A stretch of DNA of 64,000 bases from Weissella paramesenteroides ATCC 33313 (GCF_000160575.1 NZ_GG697129.1:319733-383732), one strand, 5' to 3'. Counted from the first letter of the stretch, positions 25,677 through 35,626 are shown. Program-made: numbers and translations. Notes: generated from the letters alone by a model not told the origin.

Positions 25677-25919
25677 TTAATTACTAGTAATAGCTGAACT
25701 AAATAAGTGCGCCTTTGTATCAACAGTTGTTATTGTCTCAATGACAACCTCTGCACCCAGTTGTAACATCAACTGGGCTAACTGGGTCAATTCATTAACT
25801 GTCGTCCCTGGCTTCACGTAAAATTGACGGCTTGTACCAACACCTTCATTTGTTTTACCAACAATCTTTACCTTCAACATATTTTCAGGTAACCGCTTCT
25901 TATCTACCATATATTTCAT
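25677..25919 (-). CDS. small protein, DUF1659-like
   Basis: An 80-residue protein (MKYMVDKKRLPENMLKVKIV). A beta-strand-like stretch precedes QFYVKPGTTVNELTQLAQLMLQLG, as in DUF1659. The ATG at 25919 is chosen because AAAGGA lies about 7 bases upstream; in-frame ATGs at 25949 and 25910 are possible. It forms a pair with the DUF2922-like gene. Role unknown; no catalytic motif or signal peptide is seen. Confidence 0.55.
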   Translation of the reverse strand: MKYMVDKKRLPENMLKVKIVGKTNEGVGTSRQFYVKPGTTVNELTQLAQLMLQLGAEVVIETITTVDTKAHLFSSAITSN

Positions 25920-26073
25920 CCTCGTTCCTTTCGCTTTTCGAACGGCCATTCGATCATCAGCTAAGCGCTGACATCTATACTAACGAATTAAGTCGGACAA
26001 AATGTCACATTTTTATTTTAAGTGAAGATGCGAGACAGCATAAACTTTAGAGATAAGTAGTTAATTGTAGACC

Positions 26074-26115
26074 AAAAAAGCCATCAATCCATTCGTCGAT
26101 AGATTGATGACCTTA
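26074..26115 (-). repeat. family B terminator repeat, after the aldo/keto reductase
   Basis: On the minus strand GGTCATCAATC and GATTGATGGC form the stem and T6 follows. It shares the TCATCAATC/GATTGATG stem with repeats at 40917, 44897 and 49847. Confidence 0.75.
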
Positions 26116-26146
26116 AACTGTGTACCTTACTGTAGATCAAAGATAA

Positions 26147-26995
26147 TTAATGGTGTGGATACTGACGACCACGTTCGTAGACTTGTTCAGGCTCTTGGCT
26201 AATCCGTGTAAAATTATTTAACGCATCAATTGCCGCAACCTCTTCCACCGTTAGTGAGAAGTCATAAATATCAGCATTTTCAATAATTCGTTGTGGATGA
26301 ACAGATTTTGGAATAATACTAGTTCCATGTGCCAAATGCCAGCGAAGAACTACTTGCGCTGGTGATTTACCATATTTATCTGCAATTGAACCAATGGTTG
26401 GTTCAGCCAATACTGAGCCACGCCCCAAAGGCGCCCAAGCTTGTGTCACAATATTATTTTCTTGTAAGAAATTGCGTAGCTCAGGTTGAACAAGATGTGG
26501 ATGATTTTCAATTTGGTTTACTACTGGCATTTCATTAGCTTGGGTTGCTAAATATTGTAAATGGATCATCCCAAAATTCGATGTCCCCAATGATTTGACC
26601 AGTCCCTCAGCCTGTAAACGTTCAAAAGCACGCCAAGTATCAAAAAATTGTTCATGCAATGGCCAATGCACCATTAATAAATCGACATAATCCATCTGTA
26701 GATCCTTTAAGGACTGCTCAACAGATGCTAAGGTTTGATCATATCCTTGATTAGCCTCAGCTACCTTGGTCGTTACAAAATAATCTTCACGAGGCACACC
26801 TAATTCACGTAAACTGTGACCAACTTCAGCTTCATTTTTATACATTTGTGCGGTATCAAATAAACGATAACCAGCTTCCCATGATGCTTTAATGACCTCT
26901 GTTAGGTTATCTTGATCAGTTACTTTATATAATCCTAACCCTTGCTGTGGCATCTGATAGCCATCCGCTAATTGCAACTTTGTTGTAATATCCAT
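26147..26995 (-). CDS. aldo/keto reductase
   Basis: A 282-residue NADPH-dependent oxidoreductase of the AKR superfamily (prostaglandin F synthase/YvgN-like group). The catalytic tetrad is visible: Asp and Tyr in FDTAQMYKNEAEVG, Lys in FVTTKV and His in LLMVHWP. NADPH-site sequence includes SIIPKSVHPQRIIENADIYDF near the C-terminus in shortened form. The ribosome site is distant. It is a single gene between a family B terminator and the ara operon terminator. The physiological carbonyl substrate is unknown, with methylglyoxal or diketo-gluconate relatives in the family. Confidence 0.92.
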   Translation of the reverse strand: MDITTKLQLADGYQMPQQGLGLYKVTDQDNLTEVIKASWEAGYRLFDTAQMYKNEAEVGHSLRELGVPREDYFVTTKVAEANQGYDQTLASVEQSLKDLQMDYVDLLMVHWPLHEQFFDTWRAFERLQAEGLVKSLGTSNFGMIHLQYLATQANEMPVVNQIENHPHLVQPELRNFLQENNIVTQAWAPLGRGSVLAEPTIGSIADKYGKSPAQVVLRWHLAHGTSIIPKSVHPQRIIENADIYDFSLTVEEVAAIDALNNFTRISQEPEQVYERGRQYPHH

Positions 26996-27076
26996 CTTAT
27001 GATTTGTACCCCTTTTAACTGAAGTTTAGCATGCCATTAATCTCAATTTCCTCAATAGCATCATAACAGATAACAT

Positions 27077-27120
27077 AAAAAGTCAGCAATAATATGTTTT
27101 TAGAGCATATCATTACTGAC
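27077..27120 (-). terminator. terminator of araBDA
   Basis: A 15-bp stem on the minus strand (GTCAGTAATGATATG with CATATTATTGCTGAC, G-U pairs) is followed by TTTTTATG. Confidence 0.8.
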
Positions 27121-27225
27121 AATTTACATGAGAGATTTTATTTTATATTGTTAACTTTTATATGAGATTTTAGGTTTTATTTTTTGATTTTATTATTAGG
27201 TTAGAAATTTTAAATTAATGAATGA

Positions 27226-28653
27226 TTAGTCTTTGATATCAACGTATGTCAAACCAAACATCTTTGACAAATCTGACAATTGTTCTGAATCGATATCAAA
27301 TGATAGTACAGTATGGTGTCCACCACCAAGTGTCAACCAACCAACTGAACCATCACGCAAACCTTGCTTTGGTGTCCACAATTGCTTAGCAACTGGTAGC
27401 AATGGCATTTCTGCTTCAGGCTTGTTACCACGTACGTCATATGACATCAACTTGAACTCATCACCATAGTCTGCAAGGGTTGCGTCAACCGCATCACCTT
27501 CCATACCAGTGAATACCAAACGTGCAGGATCAGCCTTGTCACCAATGTCCAATGGGTGAACTTCAACACGTGGCTTGTCTGAAGCGATTGTTGGGTCAAC
27601 TTCAAGCATGTGTGATCCAAGGATAGCTTCATGTCCCTTACGCAAATCAAGCGTGTAGTCTTCCATGAAGACAGTGTGCTTGTTGTGTGACATGATCTTC
27701 ATCAAGCGATCCAAAGCGGCTGTCTTCCAGTCACCTTCACCAGCAAATCCATAACCTTCAGCCATCAACAATTGTGATGCCAAACCTGGTAATTGCTCTA
27801 GGCCGTACAAATCTTCAAAGTTATCAGTGAAGGCTGTGTAACCATGCTCATCCATGAAGTGCTTCAAACCGAAGTACTCACGGATTTGATACTTCACACT
27901 GTGCTCAAACTTTTCTGGTGAGTTGTCACCAACAACAAAGTCATAAACTTTTTGTAGTTCTTCATACTTTGCATCGATGTCTTCTTCGCTAACGTTGTTA
28001 ACGGCTTCAACCAAATCACCCATTGCCCAGTAATCAACACGCCAACCAAACTTGATTTGTGCTTCAATCTTGTCACCATCAGTAACGGCAACATTACGCA
28101 TCTTGTCCGCAAATGAAGCAACCTTGATCTTGAATGACTCGTTGTATGCAACAGCAACGTCCATCCACTTACCGATCTTAGTTTGAACATCTTCATCAGC
28201 CCAGTGACCATAAACAATCTTGTTGTTTAATTGCAAACGAGCATTGATAAATGCGTATTCACGATCACCGTGAGCTGATTGGTTTGCATTCATGTAGTCA
28301 AAGTCGATGTCATCATATGGCAATTCTTCTAGGTATTGTGTTGCGAAGTGTAGCAAAGGCTTTTGTAGCAATTGCGTACCACGGATCCAGTTCTTTGCTG
28401 GAGAGAATGTGTGCATCCAAGTAATGACTCCGGCAACAGAATCATCATAGTTAGCTTCCTTCATAACACCAGCAATATTCTCTGAAGTTGTTGCAACCAA
28501 CTTAAACTCTACTGGGTAAGGCAAGTTTCCTGATTCGTTCAACTTGTCAACGATATCCTTAGCGTCAGCTTCAACTTTGTCTAATACTTCTGGACCATAA
28601 AGAAATTGTGATCCTGTGATAAACCAAAACTTGTAATTCTCTGTGTTAAACAT
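27226..28653 (-). CDS. araA: L-arabinose isomerase
   Basis: Converts L-arabinose to L-ribulose, using manganese. The 475-residue length is standard. Visible signatures are [16 protein letters not shown] at the N-terminus, [32 protein letters not shown] (metal-ligand Glu) and MEDYTLDL (metal-ligand Glu), with [12 protein letters not shown] at the end containing a metal His. It is the last gene of araB-araD-araA, 35 bp after araD, and is transcribed from the AraR- and CcpA-type controlled promoter at 31040-31105. Codon choice is like that of highly expressed genes. Confidence 0.97.
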   Translation of the reverse strand: MFNTENYKFWFITGSQFLYGPEVLDKVEADAKDIVDKLNESGNLPYPVEFKLVATTSENIAGVMKEANYDDSVAGVITWMHTFSPAKNWIRGTQLLQKPLLHFATQYLEELPYDDIDFDYMNANQSAHGDREYAFINARLQLNNKIVYGHWADEDVQTKIGKWMDVAVAYNESFKIKVASFADKMRNVAVTDGDKIEAQIKFGWRVDYWAMGDLVEAVNNVSEEDIDAKYEELQKVYDFVVGDNSPEKFEHSVKYQIREYFGLKHFMDEHGYTAFTDNFEDLYGLEQLPGLASQLLMAEGYGFAGEGDWKTAALDRLMKIMSHNKHTVFMEDYTLDLRKGHEAILGSHMLEVDPTIASDKPRVEVHPLDIGDKADPARLVFTGMEGDAVDATLADYGDEFKLMSYDVRGNKPEAEMPLLPVAKQLWTPKQGLRDGSVGWLTLGGGHHTVLSFDIDSEQLSDLSKMFGLTYVDIKD

Positions 28654-28688
28654 GTTCTATTTCCCCCTGAAATATATAATAACAACGA

Positions 28689-29393
28689 CTAGTCCTTAGA
28701 CTTTTGACCATAATACGCATTTGCACCATGCTTACGCAAATAATGCTTGTCCAACAACGTCTGTGAAACATGGATGTTGTGTGGGTTTAACATAATTGTG
28801 TGGTAAGCCATTTTTGCTGACTCTTCCAACACAACTGCGTTATATACTGCTTTATCAGCAGATGGTCCCCACGTGAATGGTCCATGATCTTGTGCCAAAA
28901 CGGCTGGCACAGCCATTGGATCAATACCACGCTTCTTAAACGTTTCAACAATAACATTACCTGTTTCAAGCTCGTATTCACCATTGATTTCCTCATCGGT
29001 CATCTGGCGAGCTACTGGCACATCACCGTAGAATGTATCTGCATGTGTTGTCCCAGCAGCTGGCAAGTCAATCCCAGCTTGGGCAAATGATACTGCCCAT
29101 GGTGAGTGCGTATGCACGATCCCACCAATTTCTGGGAATGCCTTGTACAAAACACGGTGCGTTTCCGTATCACTTGATGGGTTAAGATCACCCTCGACAA
29201 CCTTACCATCAAGGTCAACAACAACCATATCTTCTGGCTTTAATTCATCATATGGTACCCCTGAAGGTTTAATGACAAACAAGCCACTTTCACGATCAAT
29301 TTCAGAAACGTTTCCCCAAGTAAATTTAATCAAGCCATGCTCTGGCAAGGCCATGTTAGCATCATAAACACGTTGCTTAACGTCTTCTAACAT
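28689..29393 (-). CDS. araD: L-ribulose-5-phosphate 4-epimerase
   Basis: Converts L-ribulose-5-P to D-xylulose-5-P, the substrate of phosphoketolase. The 234-residue class II aldolase-fold protein has [23 protein letters not shown] near the N-terminus in shortened form and the zinc ligands in VHTHSPWA (His-x-His) plus a later His in [13 protein letters not shown]. It lies 6 bp after araB and before araA in the same operon. Length and order match other Lactobacillales ara operons. Confidence 0.96.
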   Translation of the reverse strand: MLEDVKQRVYDANMALPEHGLIKFTWGNVSEIDRESGLFVIKPSGVPYDELKPEDMVVVDLDGKVVEGDLNPSSDTETHRVLYKAFPEIGGIVHTHSPWAVSFAQAGIDLPAAGTTHADTFYGDVPVARQMTDEEINGEYELETGNVIVETFKKRGIDPMAVPAVLAQDHGPFTWGPSADKAVYNAVVLEESAKMAYHTIMLNPHNIHVSQTLLDKHYLRKHGANAYYGQKSKD

Positions 29394-29399
29394 TATTAA

Positions 29400-31019
29400 T
29401 TAATCCTCCTTAGATGTCTCAACTGGCATCTTATCAATTGCTTCTTGTTCAATTGATAGACCAGCTTTATATTGATCCATAAACTTACCAAATCCAGCTA
29501 CATCTTCTGGGTCTGGCTCAATCGTCGTACTTTCTTGAGACTGGAATACTTCATCTTCTAGGTAATCAGCAAGTGATTGACCATCCTTGTGGCTGACAAC
29601 GAATTGTGACAAAACTGCCATTCCCCAAGGGCCACCCTCACCAGCGTTCTTCATTAAGGTTACGGGTGTGTCCATAACTCCAGCTAAAATCTTCTGAGCA
29701 ACAACTGGTGTTGTGAAGATTCCACCTTGAGCAACAACTGAGTCCATGGCAACCTCTTCCTTTGCCAAGACATCCAAACCAATCTTCATAGCACCAAAGG
29801 CACTATACAAATGCATACGCATCAAGTTGGCGAGCGTGAACTTAGCATTCGGTGTGCGAACAAATAATGGACGACCTTCATCCATACCAGTAATGTTCTC
29901 ACCTGAGTGATAACCGTAGCTTAACAAACCACCAGCATCTGGATCTGACTTCAAAACACTGTTGAACAATGCGCTGAAAATTTCACCACCAGTAACAGTT
30001 GCGCCAATGGCAGCCGCAAATTCAGTAAAGACACGAGCCCATGAGTTGATTTCTGATGTACTGTTATTAATGTGCACCATGGCAACTGGTGATCCATCAG
30101 GTGTCGTCACCATGTCAATGTTCTCGTTAACTTGAGATAGTTCCTTTTCCAAGACAACCATGGCAAATGCTGAAGTACCTGCGGATACATTCGCTGTACG
30201 CTTCTTAACTGAGTTCGTTGATACCATCCCTGTACCAGCATCCCCTTCAGGAGCTGCAGCAATAGCACCACTCTGCAAATTACCAGAAGGATCAAGCAAC
30301 TTCGCACCAGCTTCAGTCAATTGACCAGCTTCTTCACCAGCTAACTTAATTGTTGGCAAGATATCTCGTAACTGCCACAAATATTGTTGCACTGACTTGT
30401 ATGAGTTGAACTTATCCATCATCGATTGGTTATAATCATGCGTCTCTTCATCGATTGGGAAGATTCCTGAAGCATCACCGATACCGATGACTTTTTCACC
30501 AGTCAACTGCCAGTGAACATAACCAGCCAAAGTTGTTAAGAAACTAATTTCCTTAACGTGTGTCTCTTGATTCAAAATTGCTTGATACAAATGAGCAATA
30601 CTCCAACGTTGTGGAATATTGAAATCAAATAATTTCGTCAATTCTGATGCTGCTTCACCAGTAATTGCATTACGCCATGTACGGAACGGTACCAATGATT
30701 TATCATTCTTATCAAATACCAAGTACCCGTGCATCATCGCTGCAATTCCAAATGATGACAACTTCGTTACTTGAACATCATATTCATCCGCAACAACTTC
30801 CGTTAAATTCTTATATGCGCTTTGTAATCCTGACCAGACATCTTCCAAAGAATATGTCCAAACACCATTTTCAAGCTTGTTCTCCCAATTATGACTACCA
30901 ACTGCAATTACTGATGAATCAGATGCAACTAACACTGCCTTAATACGAGTAGAACCAAACTCAACACCCAAGGCTGCTTGCCCTGTGGTAATTTGTTCTT
31001 GAATCTGTTCTTTATTCAT
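29400..31019 (-). CDS. araB: L-ribulokinase (FGGY family)
   Basis: Phosphorylates L-ribulose to L-ribulose-5-P with ATP. The 539-residue protein is of the FGGY fold and resembles the lactobacillar AraB type. The first phosphate loop is ALGVEFGSTRIKAVLV (about 16-31) and the second domain has TANVSAGTSAFAMVVLE. GEGGPWGMAVLSQF near residue 460 contributes to the ATP site. It is the first gene of the operon with GAAGGGAACAG before the ATG. The neighbours araD and araA fix the assignment. Confidence 0.93.
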   Translation of the reverse strand: MNKEQIQEQITTGQAALGVEFGSTRIKAVLVASDSSVIAVGSHNWENKLENGVWTYSLEDVWSGLQSAYKNLTEVVADEYDVQVTKLSSFGIAAMMHGYLVFDKNDKSLVPFRTWRNAITGEAASELTKLFDFNIPQRWSIAHLYQAILNQETHVKEISFLTTLAGYVHWQLTGEKVIGIGDASGIFPIDEETHDYNQSMMDKFNSYKSVQQYLWQLRDILPTIKLAGEEAGQLTEAGAKLLDPSGNLQSGAIAAAPEGDAGTGMVSTNSVKKRTANVSAGTSAFAMVVLEKELSQVNENIDMVTTPDGSPVAMVHINNSTSEINSWARVFTEFAAAIGATVTGGEIFSALFNSVLKSDPDAGGLLSYGYHSGENITGMDEGRPLFVRTPNAKFTLANLMRMHLYSAFGAMKIGLDVLAKEEVAMDSVVAQGGIFTTPVVAQKILAGVMDTPVTLMKNAGEGGPWGMAVLSQFVVSHKDGQSLADYLEDEVFQSQESTTIEPDPEDVAGFGKFMDQYKAGLSIEQEAIDKMPVETSKED

Positions 31020-31037
31020 TAATCTGTTCCCTTCAAA

Positions 31038-31071
31038 TGAGAATCAAAGTTATTTTTTGTAACCGTTTACA
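31038..31071. promoter_or_regulatory. cre site (CcpA) in the araB leader
   Basis: TGTAACCGTTTACA (31058-31071) fits the cre consensus TGWAANCGNTNWCA at every position. It lies just downstream of the araB -10, where CcpA would block transcription when preferred sugars are present. Confidence 0.85.
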
Positions 31072-31107
31072 AGTATTATAATAAATCATTTGTGCGGACA
31101 AATCAAG
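31072..31107 (-). promoter_or_regulatory. araBDA promoter
   Basis: On the minus strand TTGATT, a 17-bp spacer and TATTAT (an overlapping TATAAT three bases on) precede araB. The spacer is filled by the AraR box at 31088. Confidence 0.65.
31088..31103. promoter_or_regulatory. AraR operator 1 in the araB-araR region
   Basis: ATTTGTGCGGACAAAT matches the AraR box (ATTTGTNCGNACAAAT) fully and covers the araB promoter spacer. Confidence 0.9.
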
Positions 31108-31120
31108 CGAAAAGATAAAA

Positions 31121-31136
31121 ATTTGTACGCATAATT
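31121..31136. promoter_or_regulatory. AraR operator 2 in the araB-araR region
   Basis: ATTTGTACGCATAATT has a perfect left half and a degenerate right half. It is centred 33 bp from operator 1, about three helical turns, which would allow cooperative binding. Confidence 0.7.
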
Positions 31137-31363
31137 CCATACATCTTTTAAAAACATGATAATACCGCTATTTATAGCAAATAATTTTTTGTTTATTTGC
31201 TCAATAATTCACCATAACAAGGTACTTGTTTGACCATAGGTTATGCTTCATTGCTAAATATCACCATAAACGACTCAATATCAGTGATAAATAGCTTTTT
31301 AACCATGTGATTTTTTTGTATAATGAAACTATTATTACGTTTTAGAAATGGAGCTATCAAAAC
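31137..31363. other. araR upstream region
   Basis: No gene. It is AT-rich, with TATAAT at 31319-31324 as the likely araR -10 (the -35 is weak). Two distant, partly complementary motifs, CGCTATTTATAGC near 31170 and GATAAATAGC near 31287, have unknown meaning. Confidence 0.4.
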
Positions 31364-32464
31364 ATGGACACGAAATACGACATTGTCAAGAAAGGGCTCC
31401 GCAATGATATTATTTCTGGCAAGTTTGCGATTGGTGATAAATTACCAACCGAAGCAAACTTAACTGAACAATACAATGTGAGCCGTTATACTGTAAGACG
31501 AGCCACTGCGGGATTAGAACAAGAACATTACTTATACCGTATCCAAGGGGATGGGATGTATGTTAATGATTGGAAGAAAATTCCAGCTGCAAAAACAGAA
31601 AACAAGGTCATTGGTGTCATTACGACGCATTTAGCTGACTACATTTTCCCAGAAATCATTAGTGGTATTGACCAAATAATTTCTGATGCTGGTTATGCTT
31701 TATTTATCAGTAATACCCATAATACATTTGATCGCGAACGACGCAGTCTACTGAGAATCATTGAAACAGGGATCAGTGGCTTAATCATTGAACCAACCAT
31801 GTCTGCATTACCCAATCCCAATCAAGATTTGTACGATCAAATCAAACAGTTACATATACCAACCGTCTTTATTAATTCTAAATACGAAAGCTCAGACTTC
31901 AATTATCTAGAAGTCAATGATATTGATTCTGAAGCGCAACTCGTCCGCCACCTAATTGCGCAGGGTCATAAAAGAATTCTGGGTGTATTTAAAGTTGATG
32001 ATATTCAGGGGGCTCATCGTATGCAGGGCTTTTACAAAGCTTTTCAAACGCAGCCAGATTACGCGCTGGATAGCAATATCATCATGTACCAATCTGATGA
32101 TGAAGAAAATAATGCGCTCATCTTGAATAAAATAGAGAGCTATTTAGAATCACCGCATCGACCAACTGCTTTAGCTTTGTATAATGATTCGTTAGCCATT
32201 CAAGCCATTGACTTGGTTAAATCGTTGGGATTCAGAATTCCTGAAGATGTTGCTATCGTAGGTTTTGACGACTATAGCTTGTCAACGTACATGACTCCTA
32301 GCTTGACCACAAACCGGCACCCAAAACGAAAGATGGGCCGAGATGCCGCACAAATTCTACTTGATCTTATCGATGGCCAACCTGGCCACGACGTGATTTA
32401 TGAACCTGACATAATCGTTCGGAACTCGTCCGCAACGCCGTTAATTTCAGATGATAAAGACTAA
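31364..32464 (+). CDS. araR: arabinose operon repressor AraR (GntR-LacI chimera)
   Basis: A 366-residue repressor with an N-terminal GntR-type winged helix (LPTEANLTEQYNVSRYTVRRA, given in shortened form, about residues 26-46) and a C-terminal LacI/PBP-like arabinose-binding domain (VIGVITTHLADYIFPEIISG; VAIVGFDDYSLSTYMTPSLT). Arabinose releases it from its boxes. It is divergent from araBDA, and its boxes occur before araB and araE. It is the only plus-strand gene in this part of the window. Its transcript ends in the hairpin at 32473. Confidence 0.95.
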   Translation: MDTKYDIVKKGLRNDIISGKFAIGDKLPTEANLTEQYNVSRYTVRRATAGLEQEHYLYRIQGDGMYVNDWKKIPAAKTENKVIGVITTHLADYIFPEIISGIDQIISDAGYALFISNTHNTFDRERRSLLRIIETGISGLIIEPTMSALPNPNQDLYDQIKQLHIPTVFINSKYESSDFNYLEVNDIDSEAQLVRHLIAQGHKRILGVFKVDDIQGAHRMQGFYKAFQTQPDYALDSNIIMYQSDDEENNALILNKIESYLESPHRPTALALYNDSLAIQAIDLVKSLGFRIPEDVAIVGFDDYSLSTYMTPSLTTNRHPKRKMGRDAAQILLDLIDGQPGHDVIYEPDIIVRNSSATPLISDDKD

Positions 32465-32472
32465 AAGATAAA

Positions 32473-32697
32473 AAAGAAGAGGCTGGGACAGATGTTGTCT
32501 CAGCCTCTTCTTTTTGTGCTAAAAGATATTAATTAAACGCATGTTAGTTTGACAACATAAACGCGTTCCAAAAGTCTGAAGCCTCAATGTAACGCAATTT
32601 ACGCAATCCCTGTCCTTCGCTTTGCTACGGCCAAAAATTGCGTAAACCACGTTACACACCGGCTTCAAACCGACTTTTGTCTCGCTCTCTTTTTGAT
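32473..32697 (-). repeat. family A 3'-end repeat, full-length copy (between araR and MATE gene)
   Basis: Minus-strand order from the MATE stop: AGAGCGAGACAAAAG, long stem-loop (arms ATTGCGTAAA 32637-32646 and TTTACGCAAT 32598-32607, loop with GTAGCAAAGCGAAGGA), GGCTTCAGACTTTTGGAACGC, spacer, and a terminator hairpin at 32473-32515 (GAAGAGGCTG with CAGCCTCTTC). The hairpin serves both araR and the MATE gene. Confidence 0.85.
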
Positions 32698-34059
32698 TTA
32701 ATTTAATTCCTCTTCTACTGCTACTGGTTTAATTAATTGACGTAATCGTTTGACCATTCGTAACCATGCTGGTACCAAGAACAATAATGAACCTAACCAA
32801 GCCAATGGATTTGCCAAACTAGCTCCAAAGAATCCTAACCAACCAACTAAGGCAAATGCGGTGATTGTTCGCATGACCATTTCACCCATCCCCGCAAACG
32901 TTGGTGTTCGCACATCGCCAAGTCCTTGTAATGTATACCGTAAAACAAATAAGGTACTCAAAATGAAATAGAATGGCCCATTTGCCCAGAAAAACTCTTG
33001 TGCTAAATCCATCACTTCATGTTGGCCGCCACCTACGAACAATGTCACTAAAATACGACCAAAAATAACTTCAATGGCACCTAAAACAAAACTCATACTA
33101 ATCGACATCTTCAAGGAGCTCTTAACACCCTCTAAAATACGATCATATTTACTTGCACCAAAATTTTGAGCGGTATACGTTGCCATTGCCACACCAACCG
33201 ACATCAATAATTGGGTACTGATTTGATCAACTTTCGAGGCCGCAGTATTTGCCGCCACCGCATCAGTCCCCAAAGTATTAACAGCCGTTGCTAATGTGAC
33301 CGACCCGATGGCAATAATTGATTGCTGAAAACCCATTGGTAGGCCAGCCATCATGTGTTGACGTAAATCACCTTTTTTTAACTTAAAGTCTGACCAGCTC
33401 AAACGTAAGGTATCTGTGTACCGGGTAATGTGCCAATGTGAAATAACCACGGTCACAAATTGTGCAAATACAGTTGCCGTTGCTGCTCCCTCAACACCCC
33501 AATGGAATTTAAGGATCAACAACAACTCTAATGACACATTCACGATCATCCCAATAATTAAATAATATAATGGCGCTTTACTGTCACCAACGGCTCGTAA
33601 GGCATTGGAAATAACATTATATCCCATTGTCATAACCGTTCCGGCTAGAATAATACCGATGAATAGCTTGGCTTCCCCATAAATAGCCGCTGGCATCTGC
33701 ATGGCATGCATCAAATTGTCAATGAACACTAAACTAACTACTGTTAGGATAAGTGACATAATTAATGCAGCCACAATACTGGCTGCATATGATTCACGAA
33801 CACCACGAACATTCTGGGCACCATACCGCTGTGCGGTAATAATTGCCATTCCTGAACTAAATCCTTGCACAAAACCCATAACTAAAAATTGAATACTACC
33901 TGTTGCCCCTACTGCTGCCAATGAATTAACGCCCAAGGTCTGCCCAACAATCAACGTGTCCGAGATATTATATAATTGTTGAACCATGTTCCCAAGCATT
34001 AGGGGAATGGCAAACATTAGAATGACCTTTGCCGGCTTACCACTTGTGAGATCTTGCAT
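32698..34059 (-). CDS. MATE family efflux transporter
   Basis: A 453-residue, 12-TM multidrug and toxin extrusion protein of the NorM/DinF fold. Typical sequences are FAIPLMLGNMVQQLYNISDT at the N-terminus and MGYNVISNALRAVGDSKAPL, with symmetrical motifs in the second half (YTLQGLGDVRTP). TAAGGAGCGG precedes the ATG. It sits between araR and araE but shares no AraR box of its own, so it is probably unrelated to arabinose use. The substrate is not known. Confidence 0.92.
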   Translation of the reverse strand: MQDLTSGKPAKVILMFAIPLMLGNMVQQLYNISDTLIVGQTLGVNSLAAVGATGSIQFLVMGFVQGFSSGMAIITAQRYGAQNVRGVRESYAASIVAALIMSLILTVVSLVFIDNLMHAMQMPAAIYGEAKLFIGIILAGTVMTMGYNVISNALRAVGDSKAPLYYLIIGMIVNVSLELLLILKFHWGVEGAATATVFAQFVTVVISHWHITRYTDTLRLSWSDFKLKKGDLRQHMMAGLPMGFQQSIIAIGSVTLATAVNTLGTDAVAANTAASKVDQISTQLLMSVGVAMATYTAQNFGASKYDRILEGVKSSLKMSISMSFVLGAIEVIFGRILVTLFVGGGQHEVMDLAQEFFWANGPFYFILSTLFVLRYTLQGLGDVRTPTFAGMGEMVMRTITAFALVGWLGFFGASLANPLAWLGSLLFLVPAWLRMVKRLRQLIKPVAVEEELN

Positions 34060-34154
34060 GCTTACCGCTCCTTAACTTACCAAATATGTATTAAAATTAA
34101 GTATAGAATAGCTTTTATTCGTTTGTCTATTGATAAGTTTGTTTATTTAATAAA

Positions 34155-34188
34155 CAAAAAAACTCGGAAAATATTTTCCGAGTTTTTT
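34155..34188 (-). terminator. terminator of araE
   Basis: AAAAAACTCGGAAAAT and ATTTTCCGAGTTTTTT form a perfect hairpin with T runs on both strands, so it can act in both directions. Confidence 0.88.
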
Positions 34189-34218
34189 GTTTGATTATTA
34201 GTTAGATAATCAATTTGA

Positions 34219-35589
34219 TTACTTAGCTTCCTTTTCGGCACCGAACTTTTCGATTTCCTCAAGTGAGTGACCACGTGTCTCTGGTACACGGAACATAACG
34301 AACGCAACAGCAACCAAGCAGATAACACCGAAGATAGCGAACACTGCTTCTTGTGACATTGATGCAGTCATAATTGGGAAGATCAAGGCAACCACGAATG
34401 AACCAACCCAGTTCATTGATGAAGCCAAACCTGATGCACGACCACGAATAGCTAGTGGGAATACCTCACCAACTAGAACCCAAGTCAATGGTGCCCAAGT
34501 AAAGGCATAGAAAGCAACGAAGATACTTAGGAAGACAACGATCATCATTGGATTTGTATCCATAAATGAATTGATAACGGCTGGCAAGATGAATGATAGA
34601 CCCATGACAGTACCACCCATCATCAACAAACCACGACGGTTAAACTTTTCGGCAATTGCCATGTATAGCAAAGCACCTAGAACCAAGATAACACCTTGGA
34701 TGATTGGCCATAGCAAGGCGTCTGAAGCGGCTTGACCAGAAGCCTTCTCAACAATTAATGGAATGTAGTAGAAGATTGCGTTAGCACCCATGAATTGTTG
34801 GAAGAAGGCAACCATAACACCAGCGATAACTAGGTAACGATAACGACCTTCTAGCAATGAACCCCATGATGTTGACTTTTCAGCTTTTTGCTCGATACGA
34901 GCAGTTTCATTAATGGCATTGATCTCGCCATCAATTTCTTCTGGACGGCGAATCCAAGTTAACACTTGATGAGCTTCTTCAACACGACCAGTTTTGATCA
35001 AGAAACGAGGTGATTCTGGCAAACGCAACACCCCTAAGAACAAGATCAAAGCAGGAACAGCAGCCAAAGCAAGCATCAAACGCCAAGCAATATGCTCAGG
35101 AAGTCCCTTTAGCAAGAAGTCAACGACATATGAAATCAACATTCCAGACACGATCATCAATTGGTTAATTCCTGAAAGACTTCCACGCTTCTCAGCTGGT
35201 GCCATTTCAGACATGTATGCTGGCACCAAAGCAGAAGCAGCACCAACGGCAATTCCCAAAAGAACACGGGTGAAGATCAAGTATGCAACACCATTATGAG
35301 GTGAAACACCGGCTAGCAAAGCACCAACCATGAACAACAATGCTGAATACAAAACCATCTTACGACGACCTAGGCGGTCAGATAGTTGACCAGCAATCGC
35401 ACCACCAAACACAGCTCCTAACATCAATGATGATGTAATCCAACCAGTGACTCCTCCACCAGATAGATTCCAGTCACTTTGCAAGAATGGTAATGCACCG
35501 GTCATAACACCAATATCGTATCCGAATAGAATACCTCCAAAGGCTCCGAAGAAGTAAATAAATTTACTTGAAATTTTCTTCTCAGACAT
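34219..35589 (-). CDS. araE: arabinose-proton symporter (MFS sugar porter)
   Basis: A 456-residue, 12-TM sugar porter. Family signatures are GYDIGVMTGALPFL, DRLGRRKMVL, PAYMSEMAPAEKRGSLSG (PESPR-type region follows as LPESPRFL), the QQFMGANAIFYYIP helix and the C-terminal VPETRGHSLEEIE. Both AraR boxes and cre sites lie upstream, which identifies arabinose as the likely substrate; other pentoses are possible. It has a leader of about 150 nt. TGGAGGG precedes the ATG. Start codon and length match AraE and XylE relatives. Confidence 0.92.
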   Translation of the reverse strand: MSEKKISSKFIYFFGAFGGILFGYDIGVMTGALPFLQSDWNLSGGGVTGWITSSLMLGAVFGGAIAGQLSDRLGRRKMVLYSALLFMVGALLAGVSPHNGVAYLIFTRVLLGIAVGAASALVPAYMSEMAPAEKRGSLSGINQLMIVSGMLISYVVDFLLKGLPEHIAWRLMLALAAVPALILFLGVLRLPESPRFLIKTGRVEEAHQVLTWIRRPEEIDGEINAINETARIEQKAEKSTSWGSLLEGRYRYLVIAGVMVAFFQQFMGANAIFYYIPLIVEKASGQAASDALLWPIIQGVILVLGALLYMAIAEKFNRRGLLMMGGTVMGLSFILPAVINSFMDTNPMMIVVFLSIFVAFYAFTWAPLTWVLVGEVFPLAIRGRASGLASSMNWVGSFVVALIFPIMTASMSQEAVFAIFGVICLVAVAFVMFRVPETRGHSLEEIEKFGAEKEAK

Positions 35590-35605
35590 GAACTAATCCC
35601 TCCAA

Positions 35606-35626
35606 AATCATGTTTTCGACATGATC
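35606..35626 (-). promoter_or_regulatory. small stem-loop next to the araE ribosome site
   Basis: On the minus strand ATCATGT-CGAAA-ACATGAT forms a 7-bp stem ending a few bases before GGAGGG. It may affect araE translation or mRNA stability. Confidence 0.4.

Noticed and set aside
31150..31300. Possible riboswitch or attenuator between araB and araR
   Set aside because: Only weak, long-distance complementarity is present, with no T-run and no known aptamer sequence.
32473..32697. Family A as an IS element or transposon gene
   Set aside because: The repeats are only about 210 bp with no open frame and no clear target duplication. The GAGACAAAAG inverted ends could suggest a MITE, but the regular position after stop codons argues against simple insertion.
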